A stretch of DNA of 64,000 bases from Mesorhizobium tianshanense (GCF_007830515.1 NZ_VLKT01000003.1:1-64000), one strand, 5' to 3'; shown: positions 46,793 to 56,602, numbered from the stretch's first letter. Made by a program: numbers and translations. The notes: generated by a model not told the origin, from the letters alone.

Positions 46793-47806
46793 ATGGCCAG
46801 GATTGTACCCGTGCTCGATCTCAGCCGTCTTGAACAGGGGGCATCGGAGCGCTGGACCTTTCTATTCGACCTGCGCACCGCGGCCCGCGATGTCGGGTTC
46901 TTTTATCTCAGCGGTCATGGAATTTCGGCTGTGGAGATCGACGAGATGCTCGACGCCTCCCGCCGGTTCTTTGCCTTGCCGGAAGCCGACAAGCTGGCCA
47001 TCGAAATGGTCAAATCCCCGCAATTCCGCGGCTACACGCGCACCGGTGGCGAACTGACCAAGGGCAGGGCGGATTGGCGCGAACAGCTCGACATCGGCGT
47101 CGAGCGCCAACCTATCCCGCAAGGCCCGGGTATTCCTGCCTGGACGCGGCTGCAAGGGCCGAACCAATGGCCTTCGGCCCTGCCGGAACTCAAGCCGGCG
47201 CTGCTGGCGTGGCAGACTAGGGCGACGGCGGTGGCGATCCGCCTGCTGAAGGCCTTCGCGCTGTCGCTCGACCAGGCCGAGGACGCTTTCGATCCGATCT
47301 ATAGCGGTGAGCCCAACCATCGCATGAAGATCGTACGCTATCCCGGGGCAACCGGCGACGGCCAGGGCGTCGGCGCACACAAGGATGGCGGTTTCCTGAC
47401 GCTCCTACTTCAGGACGAGAACGAGGGGCTGCAGGTCGAATATGACGGAAGCTGGGTCAATGCGGATCCGATCCCCGAAACGCTGGTGGTCAATATCGGC
47501 GAGCTGCTCGAACTGGCATCGAACGGTTATCTCAGGGCGACAGTTCATCGTGTCGTGACGCCGCCGGCTGGTGTCGAGCGGATTTCCGTTCCCTTTTTCT
47601 TCAGCGCCCGGCTCGATGCGACGATCCCGTTGCTCACCTTGCCTGAAGAGCTGGCTGTCGAGGCGCGCGGGCCGGCGAGCGATCCGGACAACCCGCTGTT
47701 TCGCGATGTCGGGACCAATGTGCTGAAAAGTCGCATGCGCTCCCATCCCAACGTGGCGAGCCGGCACTATGCCGATCTCCTCGAAACCGGGGCGTCGCCG
47801 GTCTGA
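46793..47806 (+). CDS. 2-oxoglutarate/Fe(II) oxygenase, isopenicillin N synthase family
   Basis: A 337-residue DIOX-type dioxygenase: N-terminal VPVLDLSRL and ARDVGFFYLSGHGI, iron ligands His-x-Asp in GAHKDGGFLTLLLQD (about residues 195-209) and the distal His in YLRATVHRVV, with the 2OG-binding Arg in RISVPFFF. AGAGGAG stands before the ATG. These enzymes hydroxylate or desaturate small molecules. It is monocistronic by position, so the substrate cannot be inferred. Confidence 0.9.
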   Translation: MARIVPVLDLSRLEQGASERWTFLFDLRTAARDVGFFYLSGHGISAVEIDEMLDASRRFFALPEADKLAIEMVKSPQFRGYTRTGGELTKGRADWREQLDIGVERQPIPQGPGIPAWTRLQGPNQWPSALPELKPALLAWQTRATAVAIRLLKAFALSLDQAEDAFDPIYSGEPNHRMKIVRYPGATGDGQGVGAHKDGGFLTLLLQDENEGLQVEYDGSWVNADPIPETLVVNIGELLELASNGYLRATVHRVVTPPAGVERISVPFFFSARLDATIPLLTLPEELAVEARGPASDPDNPLFRDVGTNVLKSRMRSHPNVASRHYADLLETGASPV

Positions 47807-48127
47807 AGGCACCAGGGCGAATAGAACAGTTCGTCATTTCGCTGGCCGTTTTGTTCGTCGCCTTGACGGCATCGGGGTTCAGGAGCTTCAGCGCGTGTGC
47901 CATACGACAGGGTTCGACCAGGGCACGTATTTCCGCGGCGGGCGCTGCCTCTCCGGCCGCACGCAGCGTCCGTTCGTAGCGGGTATGATCTTCGACAGCG
48001 TCTTCGAAATCATGACGCGACAGCCGCTCCTTGATCAGCACCTTGCAGACGCGGACGGGACCGGGTTGCGCGAGGCAGCACCAGTGTGGCGAATCCGAAA
48101 TTCGCATCACATTGGAGCGGCACGTTG
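47807..48127. other. Intergenic region without supported gene
   Basis: About 320 bases between convergent genes. Open frames occur on both strands but none shows a family motif, ribosome site or plausible composition. No strong hairpin terminator was seen. Confidence 0.55.
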
Positions 48128-49933
48128 TCATTCCCCGCCGGCTTTTGCGATGAAGCTGCGCCAACCGCCATAGGCCGAAATGTCGATCGCCTCCGACAGC
48201 CCGGCGGTTTCGACCAGGAAGCCTTTGGCCGATGTTCCGTCATCGAGCTCGATCGTGCCTATGCCGAGCGGCGGCGGGATCGCGGCCACAAATCGTCCGA
48301 ACGCGTCCGCAGAAAGCCGCCAAACCTCGACATCGACCGCCGCCCCACTGCCATCGGCAACACGCACGAGCCCCGGCTTCGGCACAGATTGACCGGCGAG
48401 CGCATAAAGCTGATAGGAGGCGACCGTCTTGGCGACCCTGCTCAACTGCGCGCCTAGCGCGCAGAGCTGGCCGTTGAGCGGCATTCCCGACAAATGCGCG
48501 CCGACGACCACGAGCTCGATCATGTCGTCGTCGAAGTCAGGGGTTTTGGCGGCGCAGGCAGGCATTGCCCAGCCGGTCGCGCCAAGGCCGAGACCGCTGA
48601 CCGCATGGAGTTCGCGGGCGAGCGCCGCCGTCAGGGCGTCCTTGCCGGCGGCGGCCAGCAAGGTGACGCTCATCGGCAAGCCGTCGTCGCGCTTTCCCGT
48701 CGGTACGGCGATGCCGCACATATCGAGCAGATTGACGAAATTGGTGTAGGTACCGAGCCGGCTGTTGGTGGCGATCGGATCGGCCAGAACCGCTTCCAGC
48801 GAATAATGTGTCGGGGCGGTCGGCACGCAGAAGAGATCGACCGAGGCGATGACCGGCGCCAGCCTGGCCTTGTAGGCCTGCAGCGCATACAGCCCCTTGA
48901 AAGCATCCGCCGCGGAAAGCTTTCGCGCCCCGCCGATGATTGTGCGCGTCACCGGATGCATGATCGCTTCGTTCGCCTCCATAAAATCCGCAATCGCCGC
49001 ATAGCGTTCGGCCACCCAGGCGCCTTCGTAGAGCAGGTTAGCGGTGGCGTAGAAATCGCCGAACGGGATTTCGACCAACCGGCAGCCAAGCTTTTCCAGC
49101 GTCCGCAGCGCCGTTTCGAACCCCGCCTGCATCGACGCATCGCCGAAGAATTTCCGATCGGTCGCGGCGGGTATGCCGACAGACAGCGCCGGTGGACGCA
49201 GGCCGAGCGGTGGTGCCGCGATGGAGCGTGAGTAGGGATCGGCGTCATCCCTTGCCGCCGCGGCCCTGAAGACGCTGTAGGCGTCATCGACGGTGAGCGC
49301 GAAAACGGAGACGCAGTCGAGCGTGCGGCAGGCCGGCACGACGCCGGCGGCCGACAGCGCGCCGACAGTCGGCTTCAGCCCGACAATGTTGTTGAGGCCA
49401 GCGGGAATGCGGCCGGAGCCGGCGGTGTCGGTGCCGAGCGCGAAGGCAACGATGCCGCGTGCCGCCGCCACGGCCGAGCCGCACGAGGAGCCGCCCGGCA
49501 CCAGTTTCGGATCGATGGCGTTCCTTGGGATCGGCCACGGCGTACGAACGCCGACCAGGCCGGTGGCGAATTGGTCGAGATTGGTTTTTCCGACGACCAG
49601 CGCACCGGCCGCCCTCAGACGCGCCACGACGGTGGCGTCTTTCGCCGGCAAATAGGCATATTCCGCGCAGCCGGCCGTGGTCGGCATGCCGACAACATCG
49701 ATGTTGTCCTTGACCGCGAACGGCACGCCCCAGAGGGGCCTTGCCTCGGGATCGAATCCGCCGAGTGCTTCGGCTTCGGCGAACAGCTCCGCCTTGCTCG
49801 CCAGATGGATGAAGATGCCGGGATCGTCCGCCTCGGCAATGCGCGCAAACACGGCTTCAATGACGGCTGCAACCGACATGCCGGAGCCATAGGCTGCGTG
49901 CAGGCTCCCGATATCAAAGCGGATGTCGCTCAT
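48128..49933 (-). CDS. atzF: Allophanate hydrolase
   Basis: A 601-residue amidase-signature enzyme with the C-terminal AtzF domain. Catalytic residues are Lys in VPFAVKDNIDV, the cis-Ser in GGSSCGSAVAAARG and the Ser nucleophile in GTDTAGSGRIPAG. From about residue 470 the C-terminal domain (ELVVVGAHLSGMPLNGQL, then GIGTIELDDGTSAKGFLVE) is the part that distinguishes allophanate hydrolases from ordinary amidases. It converts allophanate to ammonia and CO2, the last step of biuret degradation. It overlaps the cupin gene by 4 bases and is the end of the operon. Confidence 0.93.
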   Translation of the reverse strand: MSDIRFDIGSLHAAYGSGMSVAAVIEAVFARIAEADDPGIFIHLASKAELFAEAEALGGFDPEARPLWGVPFAVKDNIDVVGMPTTAGCAEYAYLPAKDATVVARLRAAGALVVGKTNLDQFATGLVGVRTPWPIPRNAIDPKLVPGGSSCGSAVAAARGIVAFALGTDTAGSGRIPAGLNNIVGLKPTVGALSAAGVVPACRTLDCVSVFALTVDDAYSVFRAAAARDDADPYSRSIAAPPLGLRPPALSVGIPAATDRKFFGDASMQAGFETALRTLEKLGCRLVEIPFGDFYATANLLYEGAWVAERYAAIADFMEANEAIMHPVTRTIIGGARKLSAADAFKGLYALQAYKARLAPVIASVDLFCVPTAPTHYSLEAVLADPIATNSRLGTYTNFVNLLDMCGIAVPTGKRDDGLPMSVTLLAAAGKDALTAALARELHAVSGLGLGATGWAMPACAAKTPDFDDDMIELVVVGAHLSGMPLNGQLCALGAQLSRVAKTVASYQLYALAGQSVPKPGLVRVADGSGAAVDVEVWRLSADAFGRFVAAIPPPLGIGTIELDDGTSAKGFLVETAGLSEAIDISAYGGWRSFIAKAGGE

Positions 49934-50280
49934 TTGGCCTCGCCCAGAATGACCACCGGCAGATTCCACTGGATCAGCACGACGCAACCGTCTTTCGTCC
50001 AGACCGAATGCTCGGTCCCGACTGGGTTCAGGATCACGCTGCCGGCAGTATAGTCGCCATTCTCGTCGCTCTGTATGCCTTCCAGCACGACGATGGTTTC
50101 GAGCCCGACATGGCGGTGGCGCGGCACGCCGGCGCCGGGCCGATAGTTCAGGATCGCGACGGACGGTTCCAGCGGTCCGCCCTTGAGCAGCCAATGTACC
50201 GTGATGCCTTCGCGAAAATGCTCGAATACCAGATCACGCCAGCCTCCATGGATGAGAGCCGGGTATGCAATGTTAGGCAT
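49930..50280 (-). CDS. Cupin domain protein
   Basis: A 116-residue single-domain cupin: [20 protein letters not shown] supplies the first metal-binding motif (two His and a Glu) and [13 protein letters not shown] the second His. ATG at 50280 follows AAGGGAA; an in-frame TTG six bases earlier is less likely. The start lies inside the end of the isochorismatase-like gene. Small cupins recur beside biuret/allophanate genes, but their function is not established; metal binding or ligand sensing is possible. Confidence 0.82.
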   Translation of the reverse strand: MPNIAYPALIHGGWRDLVFEHFREGITVHWLLKGGPLEPSVAILNYRPGAGVPRHRHVGLETIVVLEGIQSDENGDYTAGSVILNPVGTEHSVWTKDGCVVLIQWNLPVVILGEAK

Positions 50281-50941
50281 CGGCAATTCCCTTGAGCACC
50301 TGGTCAGTCGTCGCCGTCCAGCCGACGATCGCGCCCTGCGCCCTGATCATGGCAAGCGTGGCCTCCTTGAACTCCGGAAAATAGCTTTCCGTCGCATCCT
50401 CAGCGAGCAGGCATTCATAGCCGCGGTCGTTGGCCTCGCGCATTGTCGTCTGCACGCAGACTTCCGTCGTGACGCCGGCGAAGACGAGTTTCTGCACGCC
50501 GAGCCGCTTCAGGTCCTCACCGAAGCTTGTCGCGTAGAACGCACCCTTGCCGGGCTTCTCAATGACGATCTCGCCAGGCAAAGGCGCAAGCTCGTCGAGG
50601 ATCGCCGTTCCCGGCTCGCCGACGATCAGCACGCGGCCCATCGGACCGACATCGCCGATGCGGATCGACGGATTGCCGCGATTGCGCTTGGCCGGGGGCA
50701 GGTCCGAAAGGTCGGGCAAGTGGCACTCCATCGTGTGGATCACCGGCAGGCCGGCTGCGCGAAATCCCTCGATCAGTCTCTTCACCGTCGGCACGATCGC
50801 CACGACCCGGCCGACGTCGTTGCCGAGGCTGGCGCCGAAGCCGCCCGGCTCGGCGAAATCGCGCTGCATGTCGATGACGACCAGTGCCATCGTCCCTGGC
50901 CTGAAGGCAAACGGAAACGGCAGCGCGTCGATCTCCGCCAT
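50273..50941 (-). CDS. Isochorismatase-like cysteine hydrolase, biuret hydrolase paralogue
   Basis: A 222-residue hydrolase with Asp24 (VVIDMQRDF), Lys129 ([11 protein letters not shown]) and Cys162 ([19 protein letters not shown]), the Asp-Lys-Cys triad of the biuret hydrolase group. It keeps the KPGKG and [10 protein letters not shown] blocks of BiuH, but its N-terminus is shorter and the substrate-loop region ([20 protein letters not shown]) differs. It is coupled to the cupin and overlaps the ATPase gene by one base. Since BiuH is also present (52480), this paralogue should act on a related compound; triuret is a good candidate. Confidence 0.85.
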   Translation of the reverse strand: MAEIDALPFPFAFRPGTMALVVIDMQRDFAEPGGFGASLGNDVGRVVAIVPTVKRLIEGFRAAGLPVIHTMECHLPDLSDLPPAKRNRGNPSIRIGDVGPMGRVLIVGEPGTAILDELAPLPGEIVIEKPGKGAFYATSFGEDLKRLGVQKLVFAGVTTEVCVQTTMREANDRGYECLLAEDATESYFPEFKEATLAMIRAQGAIVGWTATTDQVLKGIADA

Positions 50942-52470
50942 CAGTGATGTCCTGCCATGTGTTCGCCGATCGTCTGCACGCTCGCCTGCGCGATCGGGGT
51001 CTCATAGACCAGCGCGCCGTCGGACATGACGAAGATGCGGTCGGAGAGCTCCAGCAATTCGTCGAGGTCCTCCGACATCAGCAGCACCGCCGCGCCTGCG
51101 TTGCGCGCCTTCATGATTCGGGCGCGGATTTCGGCGACGGCGGAGAAGTCGAGGCCGAAGCACGGGTTCGAAACAATCAGCAGATCGACCTCGCCGGTCA
51201 ATTCGCGGGCGAGCACAGCGCGCTGGACGTTGCCGCCGGAGAGCGAAGAAATCGGCGAGGCGAGCGAGGCCGTCTTGACCTTGAACTGCTCGACCAGGCG
51301 GGCACTGAATGTCCTGATGGCACTCATCTTGATCCAGTTGATCGGCTTGCCGGCCTCGTTCAGGTCGAAGGTCCGGAAAGCCATGTTTTCCGCCACCGTC
51401 ATCCTCGGCGCGCAGGCATTGCGCAACGGTTCCTCCGGGATGAAGCGAACATTGAACGTGCGTGCCTCGGCACGGCTGGCGCCATAGGGCGACCCCTTCA
51501 CCAGAACGTCGCCGGCATCGCGCGTGCGCTGCCCGGCAAGGACCTCTAGAAACTCCTTCTGGCCGTTGCCGGATATACCGGCGATGCCGACGATCTCGCC
51601 GGAGCGCACGCCGAGATCCTCTATGCGGATCGACTTCAGTCCGGTGCGGTCGGGTGCCTTCAATGCTTTCACCTTGAGCACGATCTCGGCGTCCGGCTTC
51701 GGGTCGGCGCGGCTGTCGAGGGCGGCGATCGGCTGGTCGCCGATCATCATCGCCGCCATCTGCCTGTGGTCGAGGTCGGCGACGCGACCGGTGCCGGTCA
51801 GCCTACCCTTGCGCAGCACGCTGACATCGTCGGCGAACGCCGTCACCTCGTGGAATTTGTGCGAGATCATCAGCACGGTGAGGTCGCCCGCCTTGGTCAT
51901 GGCGCGCACCAGGCCGAGCACCTCTTGCGCTTCGCCGGGGGTGAGCACCGATGTCGGTTCGTCCAGCACCAGGAAGGAACGGCCGAGATAGAGCTGCTTG
52001 ACGATCTCCAGCTTCTGCTTCTCGCCGGCGGCAAGCTCGGCCACCTTGACGTCGAGCGGCAGCTTGAACGGCATCCGCTCCATGAACCTGGCGAGCTCGG
52101 CGCGCTCCTTGCGCCAGTCGATGACCCCAGGCACTTTTTCGCGCGAGATCACCAGGTTCTCGGCACCGGTGAGCGACGGGACAAGCGTAAAATGCTGGTA
52201 GACCATGCCGAGGCCGAGCGCCGAGGCATCCTTCGGACTGGCGATGGCGACCTCGCGGCCATCGACCAGAATGTCGCCGGCGGTCGGATGATAAAAACCC
52301 ATCATGCATTTGACCAGCGTCGACTTGCCCGCGCCGTTTTCGCCAAGCAGCGCATGGAACGATCCCGCCGGCGCCTTGATCGAGACATCCTCCAGCGCGG
52401 TGAAGGCGCCGAAACGCATGGTCATGCCGATCGTCTCGACGCCGACTGCTTTTTTGCCGCGGTCACTCAT
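50941..52470 (-). CDS. ABC transporter ATP-binding protein, BMP/nucleoside-type
   Basis: A 509-residue double ATPase: first Walker [11 protein letters not shown] and Walker [21 protein letters not shown]; second domain with degenerate Walker A ([10 protein letters not shown]), signature [17 protein letters not shown] and the modified Walker [17 protein letters not shown], as usual for the simple-sugar/nucleoside family. It serves the two permeases and BMP-type binding protein upstream in the operon. It lies between the two cysteine hydrolase genes. Confidence 0.92.
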   Translation of the reverse strand: MSDRGKKAVGVETIGMTMRFGAFTALEDVSIKAPAGSFHALLGENGAGKSTLVKCMMGFYHPTAGDILVDGREVAIASPKDASALGLGMVYQHFTLVPSLTGAENLVISREKVPGVIDWRKERAELARFMERMPFKLPLDVKVAELAAGEKQKLEIVKQLYLGRSFLVLDEPTSVLTPGEAQEVLGLVRAMTKAGDLTVLMISHKFHEVTAFADDVSVLRKGRLTGTGRVADLDHRQMAAMMIGDQPIAALDSRADPKPDAEIVLKVKALKAPDRTGLKSIRIEDLGVRSGEIVGIAGISGNGQKEFLEVLAGQRTRDAGDVLVKGSPYGASRAEARTFNVRFIPEEPLRNACAPRMTVAENMAFRTFDLNEAGKPINWIKMSAIRTFSARLVEQFKVKTASLASPISSLSGGNVQRAVLARELTGEVDLLIVSNPCFGLDFSAVAEIRARIMKARNAGAAVLLMSEDLDELLELSDRIFVMSDGALVYETPIAQASVQTIGEHMAGHH

Positions 52471-52479
52471 GATCGAACC

Positions 52480-53181
52480 TCACGGCAATTGGGCGACGAA
52501 GGACGCCGAGTTCGAGACCGCGCCGAACACGCCGCCTTGCATCGTGATCATCTTGATCGCGGCCAGGTGGTTGCCGTAGTCGGTCGCCCCGCAGCAATCC
52601 TCCAGCATCACGCATTCGAAGCCGCGATCGTTGGCCTCGCGCATCGTCGTGTGCACGCAGACATCGGTGGTGATACCGGTGAGCACGATGTTTTCGATGC
52701 CGCGCTGGTTGAGGATCAGCTCCAGGTCGGTGGCGCAGAACGAGCCCTTTCCTGGCTTGTCGATGATCGGCTCGCCTTCGGCCGGATAGAGGTCGGGGAT
52801 GATGTCCCAGCCCGGCTCGCCGCGCACCAGGATGCGCCCGCAAGGTCCGGGGTCGCCGATGCCAGCATTGATGCGGCGCGAGCGCCAGCGCTTGTTGGCC
52901 GGCAGGTCGGCGAGATCAGGCCGGTGGCCCTCGCGCGTGTGGATGATGGTGTAGCCTTTCGCCCGCATGGCCGACAGCACTGATTTGATCGGCTCGATCG
53001 GCGCCCGCACCAGCGAAAGGTCGTAGCCCATATGATCGACATAGCCGCCCGGACCACAGAAATCGGTCTGCATGTCGATAATGATCAGCGCCGTGTTGTC
53101 GGGCCGAAGCTCACCATTGTAGGGCCATGGATAGGGGTCGGCGTCGACGTAGCGCTGCGTGACCTCGGCTCTGGCGTTCAT
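52480..53181 (-). CDS. biuH: Biuret amidohydrolase
   Basis: A 233-residue cysteine hydrolase in which Asp36, Lys142, Cys175 and Gln215 fall at the same residue numbers I recall for the characterised Rhizobium leguminosarum BiuH. Surrounding blocks are [55 protein letters not shown] and [20 protein letters not shown]. It hydrolyses biuret to allophanate and ammonia. The product goes to the allophanate hydrolase at 48128. No cyanuric acid hydrolase is seen in the window, so biuret itself is likely imported. Confidence 0.94.
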   Translation of the reverse strand: MNARAEVTQRYVDADPYPWPYNGELRPDNTALIIIDMQTDFCGPGGYVDHMGYDLSLVRAPIEPIKSVLSAMRAKGYTIIHTREGHRPDLADLPANKRWRSRRINAGIGDPGPCGRILVRGEPGWDIIPDLYPAEGEPIIDKPGKGSFCATDLELILNQRGIENIVLTGITTDVCVHTTMREANDRGFECVMLEDCCGATDYGNHLAAIKMITMQGGVFGAVSNSASFVAQLP

Positions 53182-53207
53182 TCAGAAAAACTCCAGTCTG
53201 GAAACGG

Positions 53208-54134
53208 TCATTTGGTGATCGACAGTTCGCCCGGCGCGCCGGCGAGCGAACGGCTCGGCGACGAGGTGGCGATCATGATGAGAAGGGTGAGAACGTAGGG
53301 TGCGGCGTAGAACAGATAATAGCCTTGCGTGACGCCGACCGATTGCAGTGCCGGCCCCAGCGCGCCGGCCCCGCCGAACAACAGCGCTGCGGCAAAGCAG
53401 CCGAGCGGGTTCCAGCGCGCGAAGATAACCAGCGCCACTGCCATCAGTCCCTGGCCCGACGAAATGCCTTCGGTCCAGCTGCCGGGATAATAGAGCGACA
53501 GGTAGGCGCCGCCGATGCCGGCCAGCGCACCGCCGATGCCGGTGGCGAGGAGGCGCACCGTGTTCGGGTTGAGGCCCATGGCGCGCGCGGCGTCGGAACT
53601 GTCGCCGACCACACGCACGATCAGGCCGGCGCGGGTGTTGCGGAAGGCCCACCACAGGAACACAGCCAGTGCCGCGCCGATCAGGAACAGCACATTGACG
53701 TTGAGCGCCGCCTGCACCTGCGGAATATCGGACCATCCGCCAAAGGGGATGGCTGGCAGGTCGGGCGCCGAAGGCTGGATGAACGGTTTGCCGAAGAAGA
53801 AGGCGAGACCCGAGCCGAATAGCATCAGGGCGATGCCGATGGCGATGTCGTTGACCTTCGGGAATTTGCAGATCCAGCCGTGGAAGAGGCCGAAGCAGAG
53901 ACCGGCGAAGGCGGCGGCGATGAGGCCGAGCCATGGCGAGCCGGTGATCACCGCCACGGCATAGGCGGTCATTGCGCCGAAGACCAGCGTGCCTTCGAGG
54001 CCGAGATTGATGCGCCCCGAACGCTCCGTGATGGCTTCGCCCAGCGACACGAAGATGAAGGGCGTCGAAACGCGGATGGCGCCGCCCAGCATGGCGAGCG
54101 GAACGCCCCAGAGGCCGATCTCGGTTGCATCCAT
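53208..54134 (-). CDS. ABC transporter permease, BMP/nucleoside-type (2)
   Basis: A 308-residue permease with the family motif ITERSGRINLGLEGTLVFGA (about residues 34-53) and late VALVIFARWNPLGCFAAALL. Start at 54134 forms a TGATG junction with the first permease. The much longer frame extending to 55100 is an artefact over that gene. Confidence 0.92.
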   Translation of the reverse strand: MDATEIGLWGVPLAMLGGAIRVSTPFIFVSLGEAITERSGRINLGLEGTLVFGAMTAYAVAVITGSPWLGLIAAAFAGLCFGLFHGWICKFPKVNDIAIGIALMLFGSGLAFFFGKPFIQPSAPDLPAIPFGGWSDIPQVQAALNVNVLFLIGAALAVFLWWAFRNTRAGLIVRVVGDSSDAARAMGLNPNTVRLLATGIGGALAGIGGAYLSLYYPGSWTEGISSGQGLMAVALVIFARWNPLGCFAAALLFGGAGALGPALQSVGVTQGYYLFYAAPYVLTLLIMIATSSPSRSLAGAPGELSITK

Positions 54135-55294
54135 CAGGCAGTCCCCTTCAACAGATCTGGCCCCTTCAAGAGATCGGGCCTCTGCCAGAGGTCGGGATTG
54201 AAGGCCTTGAAGCGGCCGTAGAAGGTTTCGCTGAACAGGATGACGACGAAGAGCATTCCCTGCAGCACCAGCACGGTTGCGTCCGGCAGGTCCATGCGGC
54301 GCTGAATCAGGCCGCCGGAGGCGTCGATGCCGCCAAGCAGGAAGGCAACCGGAATGATGGCCAGCGGATTGTGGCGGGCGAGGAAGGCAACCAGGATACC
54401 GGTATACCCATAGCCGGCGGCGAGCGAGGCGTTGGCGCTGCCTTGCACGGCGGCAACTTCCAGCATGCCGGCAAGGCCGGCGAAGCCGCCGGCCAGCGCG
54501 GTGAAGCCGACGATCAGCGGTCCGACCGCAAGTCCCTGCACCTGGGCTGCCCTGACATTGCCGCCGGCGATGCGGGCGGCGAACCCCCAGCGGGTCTTTT
54601 CGATCAGCAGCCAGGACAGAATGCAGGCAATGACGCCGACAACCAGGCCCCAATGCACCTCCATGCCCGGAATGTTGCCGATACGGTAGGCGTCCGCCAG
54701 CGGCTCCGTCGACGGTTTGTTGAGCGAGGCGGGATCGCGCAGCGTCCCTTCCACCAGATGGTTCATCAGGGCGATGGCGATATAGGCCATCAAAAGGCTC
54801 GATATGGTTTCGTTGACGGCACGATAGTGGCGTAGCGCGCCGACGGCACCGATCCAGATGCCGCCGGCGGCCATGCCCGCCACGCCCATGGCAAGAATAG
54901 CAAAAAAGGAGGGCGCGCCGCTGGTGGCCACGCCGGTTGCGGCTGCCGCAACACCGCCCAGAACGATCGCGCCTTCGCCGCCGATGACGACGAGGCCGAG
55001 CCGGGCCGGCAGCGCCACGCAGAGCGCCGCGAGCAGCAAGGGTGCGGCCCGCGACAGCGAGTTCTGGATCGAGAACCACGAACCGAAGCCGCCGCGCCAC
55101 ATCGTTTCATAGAGCTGGACCGGAGACTTGCCGACAGCCAAGATGAACAGGCTGAACAGGGCCATGCCGACGATCATCGACGCGACCGGGATGACGAAGG
55201 CTTCCGCCCGCCGGGCGATCCATTCGAGCGCCGTCAGATGGCCCTTGGCGCCGAGCATCGCCGGTACGCCCGCACTGCTCACCGTGTCTGCCAT
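54134..55294 (-). CDS. ABC transporter permease, BMP/nucleoside-type (1)
   Basis: A 386-residue permease, first span at about residues 33-55, with ARLGLVVIGGEGAIVLGGVA and the late GYGYTGILVAFLARHNPLAI block. It is longer than its partner by an N-terminal 30-residue tail. It lies 21 bases after the binding-protein gene. Confidence 0.92.
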   Translation of the reverse strand: MADTVSSAGVPAMLGAKGHLTALEWIARRAEAFVIPVASMIVGMALFSLFILAVGKSPVQLYETMWRGGFGSWFSIQNSLSRAAPLLLAALCVALPARLGLVVIGGEGAIVLGGVAAAATGVATSGAPSFFAILAMGVAGMAAGGIWIGAVGALRHYRAVNETISSLLMAYIAIALMNHLVEGTLRDPASLNKPSTEPLADAYRIGNIPGMEVHWGLVVGVIACILSWLLIEKTRWGFAARIAGGNVRAAQVQGLAVGPLIVGFTALAGGFAGLAGMLEVAAVQGSANASLAAGYGYTGILVAFLARHNPLAIIPVAFLLGGIDASGGLIQRRMDLPDATVLVLQGMLFVVILFSETFYGRFKAFNPDLWQRPDLLKGPDLLKGTA

Positions 55295-55315
55295 GGCCCC
55301 GTCTCCGATCCGACT

Positions 55316-56443
55316 TCAGCTGGTCGAGCCGACGACACCCTCGACGAGATAGTCCATGCTCTCCAACTCGATCGCGGTCTCGACGAAGGCCTGGCCCTCG
55401 GTTGCGACGACATCGCCCTTGTTGTTCTTCAACGGCCCCTTGATCACCGAAAAGCCGCCCTTCATCATTTCGGCAAGCGTGCCGTCGAACTGCGTGTGCG
55501 CCGCCTCGCTGACGGCGGGGCCGAGCGGGCTCATCTTGACGAAGCCGTCGGCCAGGCCGCCGCGCGTGAAATTGGGCAGCGGCTTGCCGGCCACGAGGTC
55601 GTCGACGAACATCTTGTAGACTTTCGCCCAGTTCCACTCGGCGCCGGTCAGATATTTCTCGGGCGCCAGCGGGCTCTGATTGGCATGGTAGCCGCAGATG
55701 AAGGCGCCGCGTCCCGCCGCCGTTTCGACCACCACCTTCGGGCTGTCGACATGACAGGTGATGACGTCGGCGCCCTGATCGACCAGTGCATTGGTGGCTT
55801 CCGCCTCCTTGACCGCCAGCGACCATTCGCCGGTGAAGATCACCTGGCAGGTGATTGCCGGGTCGACCGAGCGTGCGCCGAGCAGAAAGGAATTGATGTT
55901 GAGCAGGACCTGCGGAATGGGTTTTGCGGCGACGAAGCCGAGCTTCTTGGTCTTGGTGGCGTGACCGGCGGCGATGCCGTTGAGATACTGGCCCATGCCG
56001 ATATAGCCGAAATAGGAACCGGCGTTCATCGGATGTTTGTCCTTGTTCCACATGCCGCCGCAATGGCGGAACTGCACGTCGGGGAATTTCGCGCACATGG
56101 CCAGCATGTGCGGATCGAAATAGCCGAACGAGGTCGGGAAGATCAGCGAGGCGCCGTCGAGGTTGATCATCGATTCCATTGTCTTCTGGACATCGACCGT
56201 CTCGGGGACGTTCTCCTCCTCGACGACGGAGATGCCCTCGATCGCCTTCAATGTGGCGGCACCCTCGGCATGCGCCTGGTTGTAGCCGTAGTCGTCCTTG
56301 GGGCCAACATAGATGAAGCCGACGGTAGCGGCCGCGGCGAACGCCCTGCTGATCGGAAATGACGCCGAGGCCAGACCAAGCGCCGCTCCGGCGGCGGAGG
56401 TCTTGAGCAGATCGCGGCGGCTAAGCATGAATCTCTCGGTCAT
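55316..56443 (-). CDS. BMP family substrate-binding protein with twin-arginine signal
   Basis: A 375-residue periplasmic protein of the PnrA/BMP family. The N-terminus MLSRRDLLKTSAAGAALGLA is a Tat signal (SRRDLLK), implying export after folding. The mature domain starts TVGFIYVGPKDDYGYNQAHA and has the family's late GYHANQSPLAPEKYLTGAEW. The start at 56443 follows AGGGAG; a longer frame reads through the promoter. Relatives in R. leguminosarum-type loci lie with biuret genes, so biuret, triuret or a similar compound is the probable ligand. Confidence 0.9.
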   Translation of the reverse strand: MTERFMLSRRDLLKTSAAGAALGLASASFPISRAFAAAATVGFIYVGPKDDYGYNQAHAEGAATLKAIEGISVVEEENVPETVDVQKTMESMINLDGASLIFPTSFGYFDPHMLAMCAKFPDVQFRHCGGMWNKDKHPMNAGSYFGYIGMGQYLNGIAAGHATKTKKLGFVAAKPIPQVLLNINSFLLGARSVDPAITCQVIFTGEWSLAVKEAEATNALVDQGADVITCHVDSPKVVVETAAGRGAFICGYHANQSPLAPEKYLTGAEWNWAKVYKMFVDDLVAGKPLPNFTRGGLADGFVKMSPLGPAVSEAAHTQFDGTLAEMMKGGFSVIKGPLKNNKGDVVATEGQAFVETAIELESMDYLVEGVVGSTS

Positions 56444-56493
56444 GTGAATGCTCCCTTTTGGACCCTTTTCCGGGTCGTTACTTCCCTTCTCAT

Positions 56494-56508
56494 AAAAGTG
56501 CATGCAAT
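56494..56508. promoter_or_regulatory. GntR operator, site 1, overlapping the -12 element
   Basis: AAAAGTGCATGCAAT is the inverted counterpart of ATTGCATACACTTTT at 56588-56602, differing at one base. It covers the TTGC of the minus-strand sigma-54 promoter. Binding here would prevent promoter recognition. Confidence 0.65.
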
Positions 56509-56518
56509 CGGCGTGCCA
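56504..56518 (-). promoter_or_regulatory. Sigma-54 promoter of the biuret operon
   Basis: On the minus strand TGGCAC-GCCGA-TTGC matches the -24/-12 consensus TGGCAC-N5-TTGC exactly, with ten bases between the invariant GG and GC. It points to the binding-protein gene, whose ATG is 61 bases downstream at 56443. Nitrogen control through RpoN and an NtrC-type activator is implied. Confidence 0.85.
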
Positions 56519-56587
56519 GTTTAAAAACTGAAATTTACTCAATGAAATCAGTTGGTGTGCCAGTTCGTCGTGCTCAAGCGAAAGGCA

Positions 56588-56602
56588 ATTGCATACACTT
56601 TT
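56588..56602. promoter_or_regulatory. GntR operator, site 2
   Basis: ATTGCATACACTTTT, the near-perfect inverted copy of site 1 across 79 bases. Spacing permits looping or cooperative binding. It lies 122 bases before the GntR gene, consistent with autoregulation. Confidence 0.6.

Noticed and set aside
47634..48164. Minus-strand frame in the gap after the oxygenase gene
   Set aside because: Overlaps the oxygenase 3' end and the allophanate hydrolase end, and shows no family motif.
53208..55100. A single 630-codon frame covering both BMP-type permeases
   Set aside because: Only the last 308 codons make a permease; the front part is an out-of-frame reading of the first permease gene, which has its own frame at 54134-55294.
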